From the NCBI RefSeq assembly GCF_927798175.1, contig NZ_CAKMMP010000016.1, forward strand, positions 122,177 through 186,176: a DNA stretch of 64,000 bases, given 5' to 3'. The notes beneath the pieces are model-generated. The model had not been told where the DNA came from, did no database searches, and saw only the letters and a program-made list of their open reading frames with translations. Source of the stretch: Paenibacillus sp. JJ-223. Lineage in GTDB: Bacteria; Bacillota; Bacilli; Paenibacillales; Paenibacillaceae. This document shows positions 50,360 to 59,227 of the stretch, in pieces; within the stretch, counting starts at the first letter, position 1; every line of letters starts with the position of its first letter. A program made the position numbers and the translations under genes.

Positions 50360-51113
50360 GGATTTCCACCCCTTGTTCTTTCAAATGTTTCTTCAACTCC
50401 GGCACAGCGATTTCCTTGTAATGGAAAATCGTAGCCGCAAGGCCCGCATCGGCTTTGCCTGCCGTGAACACGTCATAGAAGTCGGACTCCTTGCCTGCGC
50501 CGCCGGAAGCGATGACCGGAATCCGTACCGATTCGGATACCGCGGCCGTCAGTTTCAGGTCAAACCCGTCCTTGGTTCCGTCCGCGTCCATACTGGTCAA
50601 CAGGATTTCTCCGGCGCCCAGCGCTTCGGCCTGTTTCACCCACTCCAGCGCCTTGATTCCGGATGGCTTGCGTCCGCCGTGGGTGTACACTTCCCATTCT
50701 CCCCATGCTTCGTTATACTTGGCATCCACCGCCACCACGATGCATTGGGAGCCAAAACGCCGTGCTCCGTCCGCAATCAATTGCGGGTTCAGCACGGCAG
50801 CCGTATTCACCGCGATTTTGTCTGCGCCTGCGCGCAAAATGCGTTTCATGTCATCCACCTTCGAGATGCCTCCGCCTACCGTAAACGGAATAGCGATCTC
50901 TCCCGCCGTCTGCCGCACGACCTCTTCCATCGTTTCGCGGCCTTCCACGGAAGCGGAGATATCGAGAAACACGAGTTCGTCCGCGCCTTCGCGGTCGTAC
51001 AGCGCCGCCAGTTCCACCGGATCTCCCGCATCGCGGAGATTGACGAAATTAACGCCTTTGACAACCCGGCCGTCCTTGACGTCCAGACACGGAATGATTC
51101 TTTTTGCCAGCAT
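50352..51113 (-). CDS. hisF: Imidazole glycerol phosphate synthase subunit HisF
   Basis: A 253-residue TIM barrel that joins PRFAR to ammonia delivered by HisH. RIIPCLDVKDGRVVKGVNF with catalytic Asp is at the start, the second catalytic Asp in LTSMDADGTKDGFD near residue 130, and ASGGAGKESDFYDVF near the end. Full length. It overlaps hisIE and lies 33 bp from hisA. Confidence 0.95.
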   Translation of the reverse strand: MLAKRIIPCLDVKDGRVVKGVNFVNLRDAGDPVELAALYDREGADELVFLDISASVEGRETMEEVVRQTAGEIAIPFTVGGGISKVDDMKRILRAGADKIAVNTAAVLNPQLIADGARRFGSQCIVVAVDAKYNEAWGEWEVYTHGGRKPSGIKALEWVKQAEALGAGEILLTSMDADGTKDGFDLKLTAAVSESVRIPVIASGGAGKESDFYDVFTAGKADAGLAATIFHYKEIAVPELKKHLKEQGVEIRE

Positions 51114-51146
51114 GCCCCTCTTCCTCTCTCCCCAATGATTGATGCG

Positions 51147-51878
51147 CTACTTGATCGTACGAATGGCCTCGGACAGGTCGATGCTGCCCGTATACAGCGC
51201 TTTGCCCACGATCGCTCCACCAACGCCGTCTTGCGTGTATTTGCTCAGTTTGACGAGATCGTCCATCACGCTCACGCCGCCGGAAGCGATAACCGTGCGG
51301 CCGCTCGCCTTGGCCAGGGATACGATCGCATCCACATTAGGCCCCTGCATCATACCGTCGCGCGAGATATCGGTGAAAATGAACGTCTCTGCGCCGAAGG
51401 CTGCCAGTTCCTTGGCAAGCACTTCTGCCTGAACTTCCGATGTTTCCAACCAACCGCGTGTTGCCACATAACCGTTGCGGGCATCGATACCGATAGCCAC
51501 CTTGTCGCCATAACGCCCCAGCACTTCTTCGGTAAATGCACGATCCTCGATCGCCGCCGTTCCGATGATTACCCGGCTCACACCTAGTCCTAGCAAACGT
51601 TCCACGTCAGCCACTGTCCGCAGGCCACCGCCCACTTGAACGGGCACCTGCACCGCTGAAGCGATACGCCCGATCAAAGCGTCGTTGACCGGATGACCGG
51701 CCTTGGCGCCGTCCAGATCGACGAGATGCACAAAAGTGCCGCCCTGCTTCTCCCAAGAAAGAGCGACTTGCACCGGATCATCGTTATATACCGTTTCCTG
51801 GTTGTAATCTCCTTGTACCAATCGTACGCATTTGCCGTCCCGGATATCAATCGCCGGATATATGATAAAAGATGACAT
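51147..51878 (-). CDS. hisA: ProFAR isomerase HisA
   Basis: A 243-residue TIM barrel, homologous to HisF, that isomerises ProFAR to PRFAR. It starts at ATG 51878 (MSSFIIYPAIDIRDGKCVRL) with GGGAGG upstream; the longer frame includes a simple repeat and is rejected. IFTDISRDGMMQGPNVD carries the second catalytic Asp. A 160-bp gap, unusual for this operon, separates it from hisH. Confidence 0.95.
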   Translation of the reverse strand: MSSFIIYPAIDIRDGKCVRLVQGDYNQETVYNDDPVQVALSWEKQGGTFVHLVDLDGAKAGHPVNDALIGRIASAVQVPVQVGGGLRTVADVERLLGLGVSRVIIGTAAIEDRAFTEEVLGRYGDKVAIGIDARNGYVATRGWLETSEVQAEVLAKELAAFGAETFIFTDISRDGMMQGPNVDAIVSLAKASGRTVIASGGVSVMDDLVKLSKYTQDGVGGAIVGKALYTGSIDLSEAIRTIK

Positions 51879-51902
51879 ACAAGGCCTCCCGAATCTATGT
51901 TT

Positions 51903-51934
51903 GAAATTGAAATGAAATGAAATGAAATGAATGT
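51903..51934. repeat. Pentanucleotide tandem repeat (TGAAA)n
   Basis: About five tandem copies of a TGAAA unit lie in the 160-bp hisH-hisA spacer, just upstream of the hisA ribosome site. Confidence 0.8.
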
Positions 51935-52041
51935 TCTGATCCCGTCCGAACCCGCTGAACCCGCGATTTACTGCTCCGGCCGTTCCCCTCAGCGCCCGCA
52001 CCATGGCAGCGATAACGCCGTACCTTGTGGTTCTCCTGCTA

Positions 52042-52674
52042 TTAACGAGAGATAACGTTCGGCCCACCCGTAAGCGCGAGGAAATTGCGCAGCAATTGCA
52101 TGCCGAGTTCGCCGCTCTTCTCGGGATGGAACTGCATACCGAAGTTCGAGCCTCTGCCGACGATGGCCGTAACCGGATGTCCGTAATCCGTCACTGCAAG
52201 CAGGTCGCTTGCCACTTCAGGCTGGGCATAATAGGAATGGACGAAATAAACATGCCCTTCCTCCAGCCCCGTAAACAGCGGGTTTTCAGGCTGGCGAAAC
52301 TCCAGACGGTTCCAACCCATATGCGGCACCTTCAACTCACCCGGGGCAAACCGAACAACTTTACCTGGCAGTATATCCAGTCCTTCATGTTCGCCATGCT
52401 CCTCGCTGGAACTGAACAGCAGCTGCATGCCCAAACAAATGCCCAGCAGCGGCTTCGGGCCGGCTGCAGCCTCTTTCACGACGGCATCCAGATTGTTTTC
52501 ACGGAGATGCACCATCGCATCGCCAAACGCGCCTACGCCCGGCAAAATCACTCCGTCAGCACCCAGGATCGCCTCACGATCCCCGGTGATCAACGCTTCG
52601 TAGCCAAGGCGCTCGACCGCTTTGCCGACGCTGTGCAGGTTCCCCATACCGTAATCGACAATCGCAATCGCCAT
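52042..52674 (-). CDS. hisH: Imidazole glycerol phosphate synthase glutaminase subunit HisH
   Basis: A 210-residue class I glutamine amidotransferase. The nucleophile is in LLGICLGMQLLF (Cys near residue 80), and catalytic His/Glu in NFGMQFHPEKSGELG near the end. It supplies ammonia to HisF. It begins 3 bp downstream of the hisB stop. Confidence 0.95.
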   Translation of the reverse strand: MAIAIVDYGMGNLHSVGKAVERLGYEALITGDREAILGADGVILPGVGAFGDAMVHLRENNLDAVVKEAAAGPKPLLGICLGMQLLFSSSEEHGEHEGLDILPGKVVRFAPGELKVPHMGWNRLEFRQPENPLFTGLEEGHVYFVHSYYAQPEVASDLLAVTDYGHPVTAIVGRGSNFGMQFHPEKSGELGMQLLRNFLALTGGPNVISR

Positions 52675-52677
52675 TGC

Positions 52678-53301
52678 CTACAGCACTCCCTTCGTGGAAG
52701 GAACGCCCGTTACGCGTGGATCGATGGAAGTCGCCTCATCCAACGCACGGCCGAGCGCCTTGAACACTGCCTCGATCATGTGGTGCGTATTCTGTCCATA
52801 GTGAACGATGACGTGCAGCGTAATGCGCGCTTCGAGCGCCAGCTTCCACAGGAATTCATGCACCAGCTCCGTGGAGAAGCTGCCCACCTGCTGGGACGGG
52901 TATTGTGCGCGATATTCGAAGTGAGGACGGTTGCTCACGTCGATGACGACTTGAGCGAGCGCCTCGTCCATAGGAATGAACACGTTCGCGTACCGCTTGA
53001 TGCCGCGTTTGTCGCCGAGCGCTTCGCGCAGCGTCTGTCCGAGGCAAATGCCGATGTCTTCGACCGTGTGATGGTCGTCAATCTCGATATCCCCGCGAGC
53101 CTGAACGTCCAGGTCGAACTGTCCGTGCTTGGTGAACAGGTCCAACATATGGTTCAGAAAAGGTACGTCTGTTTCGATGTTCGCCTTCCCGGTTCCGTCT
53201 ACTGCAAACGCAAGCTGAATGTTTGTTTCATTCGTTTTGCGGTCCACTTGAGCGCGGCGAACCGCGCTTGCGTTTTCTACCCCTTGGTTTGGATTACTCA
53301 T
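52678..53301 (-). CDS. hisB: Imidazoleglycerol-phosphate dehydratase
   Basis: A 207-residue dehydratase of histidine biosynthesis. Metal-binding PFLNHMLDLFTKHG, DDHHTVEDIGICLG, FIPMDEALAQVVIDVSNRP and HVIVHYGQNTHHMIEA are present. There is no phosphatase domain, which fits a separate HisJ. Its start overlaps the hisD stop by 8 bases. Confidence 0.95.
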   Translation of the reverse strand: MSNPNQGVENASAVRRAQVDRKTNETNIQLAFAVDGTGKANIETDVPFLNHMLDLFTKHGQFDLDVQARGDIEIDDHHTVEDIGICLGQTLREALGDKRGIKRYANVFIPMDEALAQVVIDVSNRPHFEYRAQYPSQQVGSFSTELVHEFLWKLALEARITLHVIVHYGQNTHHMIEAVFKALGRALDEATSIDPRVTGVPSTKGVL

Positions 53302-54598
53302 GATCCGATTCCGCCTTTCCTTCCTGTTCTAGACGCACGGCAATCGCGCGCGCGTGTCCTTCCAGCCCTTCGTGCCGGGCCAATTCTATGATTGCAGCGC
53401 CGTTTTGGAGCAGCGCCTCCTTGCTGTAATAGATCAGACTTGATTTCTTGATAAAATCGTCCACGTCGACCGGCGAACTGAACCTTGCCGTGCCGTTCGT
53501 CGGAATGATATGGTTCGGGCCGGCAAAATAATCGCCTACCGGCTCGGAGCTGTACGGCCCGAGGAACATCGCGCCGGCATTTTCGATCCGGCCGGCAACG
53601 GCCATCGGCTCCTGCACCATGATCTCCAGGTGCTCCGGCGCGAGCTGGTTCACCACGTCGATGCCTTCATCGATCGAATCGACCACGATGATCGCGCCGT
53701 ACTGCTCCACCGAAGCAGCAGCGATCGCTTGCCTTGGCAGCGCCTCAAGCTGGCGCTGCACCTCGGCCCGCACGGCTTCCGCCAGCGGGGCCGACGTGGT
53801 GACGAGAATGGCCGACGCCATCTCGTCATGCTCCGCCTGCGAGAGCAGGTCGGCGGCGACGTACACCGGGTTCGCGGTGTCGTCGGCCAGGACCGCAATC
53901 TCGCTCGGCCCGGCGATGCTGTCGATGTCGACCGCGCCGTACACTTCACGCTTCGCGAGCGCCACGTAGATGTTGCCCGGTCCACAGATCTTGTCGACCA
54001 GGGCGATGCTCTCCGTGCCGTAAGCGAGCGCGGCGATCGCCTGCGCGCCGCCTACCCGGTACATCTCGTGAACGCCTGCTTCCGCAGCGGCAACGAGAAT
54101 GTACGGGTCGATGCCCTCGCCGCCGTTCGTGGCCGGCGGCGTCACCAACACGATTTCCGGCACCCCGGCCACCTGTGCCGGAATCACGTTCATCAGCACC
54201 GAGGACGGATACGCTGCTTTACCACCAGGGACATATACGCCCACCCGTTTCAACGGGCGTATCACCTGGCCCAGCAGACTGCCGTCCGGCTGCCAGTCCA
54301 TCCAGGAATTACGTTTCTGCTTCTCATGAAACGCGCGAATGTTGGCAGCGGCCTGCCGGATCGCTTCCACGAAAGAAGGCTCGACGGCTGCATAGGCGGC
54401 CTGCAGCTCCTCCTGCGGCACCCGCAGGTCCGCAGCCGTCAGCCTGGTGCGGTCAAGCTGCTCGGTGTACCGCAGCAGCGCCGCATCGCCCTCCCGGCGA
54501 ATGTCGCCGACGATTCGCCGTACCTTTTCGTTTTGTTCCGGGGTGCCATAGTCCACTTCCCGTTTCAGATTGAATTCACGCGCAGATACCACTTTCAT
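53294..54598 (-). CDS. hisD: Histidinol dehydrogenase
   Basis: A 434-residue zinc enzyme oxidising histidinol to histidine in two steps. VPGGKAAYPSSVLMNVIPAQ near residue 125, DKICGPGNIYVALAKREV near 205, and the catalytic region QLAPEHLEIM and GPNHIIPTNGTARFSSP are all present. GC content around 53650-54500 looks higher than in neighbouring genes. It lies between hisG and hisB. Confidence 0.95.
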   Translation of the reverse strand: MKVVSAREFNLKREVDYGTPEQNEKVRRIVGDIRREGDAALLRYTEQLDRTRLTAADLRVPQEELQAAYAAVEPSFVEAIRQAAANIRAFHEKQKRNSWMDWQPDGSLLGQVIRPLKRVGVYVPGGKAAYPSSVLMNVIPAQVAGVPEIVLVTPPATNGGEGIDPYILVAAAEAGVHEMYRVGGAQAIAALAYGTESIALVDKICGPGNIYVALAKREVYGAVDIDSIAGPSEIAVLADDTANPVYVAADLLSQAEHDEMASAILVTTSAPLAEAVRAEVQRQLEALPRQAIAAASVEQYGAIIVVDSIDEGIDVVNQLAPEHLEIMVQEPMAVAGRIENAGAMFLGPYSSEPVGDYFAGPNHIIPTNGTARFSSPVDVDDFIKKSSLIYYSKEALLQNGAAIIELARHEGLEGHARAIAVRLEQEGKAESDHE

Positions 54599-54627
54599 GC
54601 CCGTAACCTCCTTCTCTCGATTCCTGA

Positions 54628-55284
54628 TTACTGCGATAATTCAGCCGGTGCTTCGGAAGAAGCCGGGATGACCTTCTGCAGTGCATCGCACAGTGCTTGG
54701 ATGCGTCCGTTTTTCATGCGGTAGCTTACCCGGTTGGCGATTAATCGGCTGGTGATATCGAGGATGCCGTTCATTTCGACCAGCCCGTTCTCGCGCAGCG
54801 TTTGCCCGGTTTCCACCAAATCGACGATGCGGTCCGCAAGTCCGATCAGCGGCGCCAGCTCAATGGACCCGTTCAGCTTGATGACCTCGACCTGCTGACC
54901 CTGTTCCAGGAAGTACCGGGAAGCAATTCGCGGATACTTCGTCGCTACCCGCTGCTGGATGCCGGGGGTCCAATCGGGAAGACCGATAACCGACATACGG
55001 CACCGTGCAATGCCCAGATTAAGCAGTTCGTACACGTCCCGGTTTTCCTCCAGCAATACGTCTTTGCCGACGATGCCGATGTCCGCTACCCCGTACTCTA
55101 CGTATGTCGGCACGTCCACCGGTTTTGCCATGATGAATTCCATGCCCGCTTCCGGCACTTCAATGACAAGCTTGCGGGTATCGTCCACATCCACTGGAAT
55201 ATCCAGTCCGGCTTCGCGGAACAGTTTGGAAGCTTTTTTGTAGATTCGCCCCTTCGGCATCGCAACCTTCAATATATCCGACAT
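54628..55284 (-). CDS. hisG: ATP phosphoribosyltransferase catalytic subunit (short form)
   Basis: A 218-residue short-form HisG, beginning LKVAMPKGRIYKKASKLF and containing YVEYGVADIGIVGKDVL, VAPLIGLADRIVDLVETGQTL-like signature and MNGILDITSRLIAN. The short form lacks the regulatory domain and needs HisZ. ATG 55284 starts one base after the hisZ stop. Confidence 0.95.
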   Translation of the reverse strand: MSDILKVAMPKGRIYKKASKLFREAGLDIPVDVDDTRKLVIEVPEAGMEFIMAKPVDVPTYVEYGVADIGIVGKDVLLEENRDVYELLNLGIARCRMSVIGLPDWTPGIQQRVATKYPRIASRYFLEQGQQVEVIKLNGSIELAPLIGLADRIVDLVETGQTLRENGLVEMNGILDITSRLIANRVSYRMKNGRIQALCDALQKVIPASSEAPAELSQ

Positions 55285-55285
55285 C

Positions 55286-56473
55286 TCAACGCGCTCCTTT
55301 CCCGGATGGATATGTGATGACTTGCTCGTATTGAGCGTGTTCCGCTTCGTTTGTTCCCGTCTTTCCAGACTCGATCAAACGGGTAACGACATTTTGGCCG
55401 AATCCCCGGAGCCTTCCCGCTTCCGCCAACGCCTGTGCCCGGTGCTCGGTGCCGTATTCGATCAGCACCGCTTTCTTCTCATCCACTGCGATGCCGTGCA
55501 CGCCATCAATGATCCGGTTCGTTTTCAGCGCAAACCCCGTCGCCGGAAGCGAGCGTCCGAACTGCTGCAGTAAATTGTCGTAACGTCCGCCGCTGCATAC
55601 CGGCGAGCCCAACTCCGCAGCATAACCTTCGAACGTCATGCCTGTATAATAGGAAAAATCGCCAATCATCGTTAGGTCGATCAGGACATGCTCAGAGACG
55701 CCGTACGCCTCCAATACTTCAAATACCGCACACAAGTGGGCAATCGACTGTGCCGCCTCATTGCTGCGGCTTAACCCTGCCGCGTGATCGCACACTTCCT
55801 TGCCCCCGCGTAGACGAAGAATGGCCTCCAGCTGCTCCTGCAGCTCCGGTGCAAGCTTCAATGCACGAATGGATTCGCGATAGCCGACGTAATCCCGCCC
55901 GAGCAAATACTCCTTCAATTCCTCCTGCTGCTGCGTCTGTCCCGGGATGACCTCTTCCAACAAGCCGTTCAGGAAACCCATATGACCCATCGCGATCTTG
56001 AAGGACGTTACGCCGGCAGCCTGCAGCGAAGCAATGGCAAGCGCAACGACTTCCGCATCGGCTTCCGGCGAATCGTCGCCGACCAGCTCGACGCCTGTCT
56101 GAAAGAACTCGGCCTCTCTTCCGGCTTCTTCCTCGATGGAACGAAATACGTTCGCATGATAGGAAAGCCGCAGCGGCAATGGCTCATCCTTCAGCAAAGA
56201 AGAAACAACACGCGCAATCGGTGCCGTGAGGTCTGATCTCAACACCAGCGTCGTTCCCCGGCTGCTTAACAGCTTGAACAGCTTGCGGTCCGATGTGGAG
56301 CTGGCCACTCCTACCGTGTCGTAAAATTCGATCGTTGGCGTGATGATCTGGCGATACCCCCAGCGCTCCATGCATTCCAGCACGCTCCGTTCAATGGTTT
56401 TCAGCTTGCTCACCACGCGTGGCGTATAGTCGCGAAAACCGATCGGTTTTTCAAAGCCTTTTGGTTTGGACAT
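55286..56473 (-). CDS. hisZ: ATP phosphoribosyltransferase regulatory subunit
   Basis: A 395-residue protein related to histidyl-tRNA synthetase but without tRNA-charging features at the C-terminus. It retains the class II fold motifs: LVLRSDLTAPIARVVSS (motif 2) and SPVCSGGRYDNLLQQFG (motif 3). HisZ forms an octamer with short HisG and confers feedback control by histidine. It is the first gene of the his operon, with the promoter at 56667-56696. Confidence 0.93.
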   Translation of the reverse strand: MSKPKGFEKPIGFRDYTPRVVSKLKTIERSVLECMERWGYRQIITPTIEFYDTVGVASSTSDRKLFKLLSSRGTTLVLRSDLTAPIARVVSSLLKDEPLPLRLSYHANVFRSIEEEAGREAEFFQTGVELVGDDSPEADAEVVALAIASLQAAGVTSFKIAMGHMGFLNGLLEEVIPGQTQQQEELKEYLLGRDYVGYRESIRALKLAPELQEQLEAILRLRGGKEVCDHAAGLSRSNEAAQSIAHLCAVFEVLEAYGVSEHVLIDLTMIGDFSYYTGMTFEGYAAELGSPVCSGGRYDNLLQQFGRSLPATGFALKTNRIIDGVHGIAVDEKKAVLIEYGTEHRAQALAEAGRLRGFGQNVVTRLIESGKTGTNEAEHAQYEQVITYPSGKGAR

Positions 56474-56666
56474 TGTTACGATTCACCCCGTGTCGATAAT
56501 TTGAGATTGGTCCGCGTACCGCTTTCCAACAGGATTTGTTTATGTAAATCCCCGTTCGGTCTAATTCATTTCATTCTTCATGGCTCGGTATAGACGCCAC
56601 ATTCTCGATGTATTTTCAAAGTTACTTTCGTATGGTAAAGTGCTAACAAACTAAAGAATATGGCAT

Positions 56667-56696
56667 ATGATAACATGAATCCGGCTTAACCGTCAA
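56667..56696 (-). promoter_or_regulatory. his operon promoter
   Basis: On the minus strand -35 TTGACG (56696-56691), 18-base spacer, -10 TATCAT (56672-56667). The leader to hisZ is about 190 bases; I see no T-box or histidine-rich leader peptide in it. Confidence 0.7.
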
Positions 56697-56801
56697 TAAG
56701 GCGAACGTTGGTCCAGCCATCGAATCATGCTGCATTCAATATAAACAAAAACGTCGGTATGCTCTCCTATCTAACGTTCCGCATCACATTCCTGGTTATA
56801 T

Positions 56802-56827
56802 GAAAAAAAGCTGCCTAAGCAGCTTGT
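56802..56827 (-). terminator. Terminator after the acyltransferase gene
   Basis: On the minus strand AAGCTGC-TTAG-GCAGCTT followed by TTTTTCAT. Confidence 0.88.
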
Positions 56828-56868
56828 TCCCTTCAACGTTTATAACCGTTCTTGCAGGTTGCATTGGT

Positions 56869-57396
56869 TTATATTCGCTGGTCCGGCATCGCAGCAGGTT
56901 CGTCCTGAGCCACCGTGGACCGGGTCAGTTCGCGCAGCGGGTTCCCCCCTACAAATGCCCCTGGCGCCACATCCTTGTGAACGACCGAGCCTGCGGCCAC
57001 AACCGCCCCGTCGCCGATCGTCACACCAGGCAAAATGGTTGAATTTGCGCCAATCAACACATTTTCACCGATGATCACTTCACCCAGCCTGTACTCTTTG
57101 ATGAGATACTCATGAGCCAAAATGGTGGTGTTATAACCGATGACCGAATTTTCGCCCACTGTAATCTTCTCCGGAAAAAATACGTCCACCATGACCATCA
57201 GCCCAAAGGCCGTATGTTCCCCTACCTTCATGCCCAGCATGCGACGATAGATCCAGTTCTTGACCGGAAGGATCGGACAGTAGCGTGACAACTGGACCCA
57301 GATGAAATTGCGCACACCCTTCCAAGGACTTACAGTCCGATAAATGTGCCACAACGCATTGTGTCCCTCAATGGGGTAGCGGGTCACCTTTCTCAT
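56869..57396 (-). CDS. Hexapeptide-repeat acyltransferase (YvoF-like)
   Basis: A 175-residue left-handed beta-helix protein. The hexapeptide pattern (ITVGENSVIGYNTTIL.. VIIGENVLIGANSTILPGVTIGDGAVVAAGSVVHKDV) is typical of acetyltransferases for sugars or peptides. Its ATG overlaps the ppaX stop by 4 bases, and the same order hprK-lgt-ppaX-yvoF is found in Bacillus. The acceptor is unknown. Confidence 0.88.
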   Translation of the reverse strand: MRKVTRYPIEGHNALWHIYRTVSPWKGVRNFIWVQLSRYCPILPVKNWIYRRMLGMKVGEHTAFGLMVMVDVFFPEKITVGENSVIGYNTTILAHEYLIKEYRLGEVIIGENVLIGANSTILPGVTIGDGAVVAAGSVVHKDVAPGAFVGGNPLRELTRSTVAQDEPAAMPDQRI

Positions 57397-58049
57397 GAAC
57401 GTTCCGACTTGATACCGACCAGATCGAGCAGATCTCTCATGTCATGCAGCATATAATCAGGGCCGTACTGGTTTAACACGGCCTCGCCCTTGAGAGACCA
57501 CGCAACCCCCGCCGCGAGCGCTCCTGCATTTTTAGCAGATTGAATATCAACCGGACTGTCGCCAATCATCAGCGTTTTGGCCGGATCAGCGCCCAGCTCT
57601 TTTATCGCTTTTAATACCGGTTCGGCATGTGGTTTGGGATGGGTTACATCCGTTACCGTGACGATCGATTTCATGTACTTGGTAAGATCGAACCGTTCCA
57701 AGGTTTTGAGGGTCGATGGACGAATCTTCGTCGTTACGACGCCCATTACGATGCCTGCCTGGTGCAAGGCTTCCACAACCTCATTCACATAAGGAAAAGG
57801 ATTGACCATTGCCTCATGATGAATATCATTGTATGCCCGGTAGCCTTTTATATATTCAGCCACGTCTTCTTGACCTGAAAACGTCCGGAACTGCTGCTCC
57901 AGCGTGCCGCCCATATGGGGGATAATCTGTTCCCGCGTCCAGGGGGCAGAGTTCTCCCACCCCTCCATGACGTGAAGGAACGAATTGATAATCAAATCAT
58001 TCGTATCGATAATCGTACCGTCAAGATCAAACAATACCGTTTCAATCAT
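57393..58049 (-). CDS. ppaX: Pyrophosphatase PpaX
   Basis: A 218-residue HAD hydrolase. Motif I VLFDLDGTIIDTND is at the start, motif II in GVVTTKIRPSTL, and motifs III/IV in KPHAEPVLKAI and LMIGDSPVDIQSAKNAG. PpaX hydrolyses the pyrophosphate made when HprK dephosphorylates HPr-Ser-P. ATG 58049 uses an AAGGAG site inside the end of lgt. Downstream of lgt and hprK, as in Bacillus. Confidence 0.92.
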   Translation of the reverse strand: MIETVLFDLDGTIIDTNDLIINSFLHVMEGWENSAPWTREQIIPHMGGTLEQQFRTFSGQEDVAEYIKGYRAYNDIHHEAMVNPFPYVNEVVEALHQAGIVMGVVTTKIRPSTLKTLERFDLTKYMKSIVTVTDVTHPKPHAEPVLKAIKELGADPAKTLMIGDSPVDIQSAKNAGALAAGVAWSLKGEAVLNQYGPDYMLHDMRDLLDLVGIKSERS

Positions 58050-58056
58050 GCTTGCA

Positions 58057-59097
58057 TTACTCCTTTTTGTCATCGGCAGATTCGCGTTCCTCTTCGGCTT
58101 CATGGTTCGTTGCCGCCGAGTCCGGCTTGCGCGCCGTTCCGGCACTGTGCGGGAGCTCATCCGAAGGTTCGATTACCGCCTTGGTCGACACAATCGGGTC
58201 GCTGTAACGTACTTCAGCTTTACCAGTCACCCTTCTTACGATGATGAACGCCGCCGCAGCGATAATAATGGCGATCGCCAACAGCTGCGAAATTCTAACA
58301 TTGCCATAAGCAGGATCCAGGTATCCTTGTTCGAAACCAAACGCCGTCATCGGTGACCATAGTCCATTCACCAGGGAAGCAAGCCACTGTGGCGCCTGGA
58401 AGCCCAGACTGTCCGTACGCAGCGCCTCGATGAAGAATCGCCCGATCGAATACCAAATGAAATACGACATAAACAGCTCGCCCGCACGCAAAAACTTTTG
58501 TCTGCGCAGGATCAGCAGCAGAATCAGGCCAACCAGGCTCCACATGGATTCGTACAGAAATGCGGGATGATGAAATACCCCTTCCACATTCATCTGATTG
58601 ACGATAAAGTCCGGCAAATGCAGCTTATCTCGCAAAAAAGATTCTTCCACAGGCCCGCCATACGCCTCTTGGTTGACGAAGTTCCCCCAGCGGCCGATCA
58701 TTTGGCCCACAATCAACCCAGGTGCGCAAATATCTGCCATGCGCCAGAAATTGTATCCTTTGCGGCGGAAGAAAATGACCGCGCAAATAATTGCGCCAAT
58801 CAATGCACCATAGATGGCAATACCGCCATTCCATATCTTGAAGACATCCCAGAAGTTGTCCTTATAATCTTCCCATTTGAACGCGACATAATAGATACGT
58901 GCGCCGATAATGGCGGACGGTACGCCCAGCAGGATCATGTCCATGAACACTTCCTGAGGAATGCCGAACCGCTTGCCCTCCCGAATCGCGAGCAGCAAGC
59001 CTACCAATGCCGCCGTGCCGAGGATCAGGCCATACCAGTGAACCTTCAATGCACCAATGGAGAAGGCGATTGGGTTCAACAGCAGATACATGTCCAT
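58057..59097 (-). CDS. lgt: Prolipoprotein diacylglyceryl transferase, with acidic C-terminal extension
   Basis: A 346-residue membrane enzyme that transfers diacylglycerol to the lipobox cysteine. The Lgt signature GRWGNFVNQEAYGG is near residue 140, and seven membrane segments are predicted. After the last helix, a charged tail of about 65 residues (ending EEERESADDKKE) extends beyond the usual length of about 270-280. It is needed for lipoproteins such as the binding protein at 43151-44749. The hprK-lgt-ppaX order is conserved. Confidence 0.94.
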   Translation of the reverse strand: MDMYLLLNPIAFSIGALKVHWYGLILGTAALVGLLLAIREGKRFGIPQEVFMDMILLGVPSAIIGARIYYVAFKWEDYKDNFWDVFKIWNGGIAIYGALIGAIICAVIFFRRKGYNFWRMADICAPGLIVGQMIGRWGNFVNQEAYGGPVEESFLRDKLHLPDFIVNQMNVEGVFHHPAFLYESMWSLVGLILLLILRRQKFLRAGELFMSYFIWYSIGRFFIEALRTDSLGFQAPQWLASLVNGLWSPMTAFGFEQGYLDPAYGNVRISQLLAIAIIIAAAAFIIVRRVTGKAEVRYSDPIVSTKAVIEPSDELPHSAGTARKPDSAATNHEAEEERESADDKKE

Positions 59098-59227
59098 TGC
59101 TTCACACTCCCATAAATTGCTTCACACTTTTTCGTACCAACCAGCTTCTCATGCATGCAGAAACAGAGCATTGAATCGCTCTGTCAGTTCTGCACGCTAT
59201 CCACTTCTTGAAGACATCCCAGATGGC

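Noticed and set aside
49695..51587. Plus-strand open frame of 630 codons opposite hisI, hisF and hisA
   Set aside because: Spans three well-supported genes on the other strand; composition is unlike a real protein.
56474..56666. T-box or histidine attenuator in the his leader
   Set aside because: No AGGGTGGNACCGCG-like motif and no run of His codons in a leader peptide.
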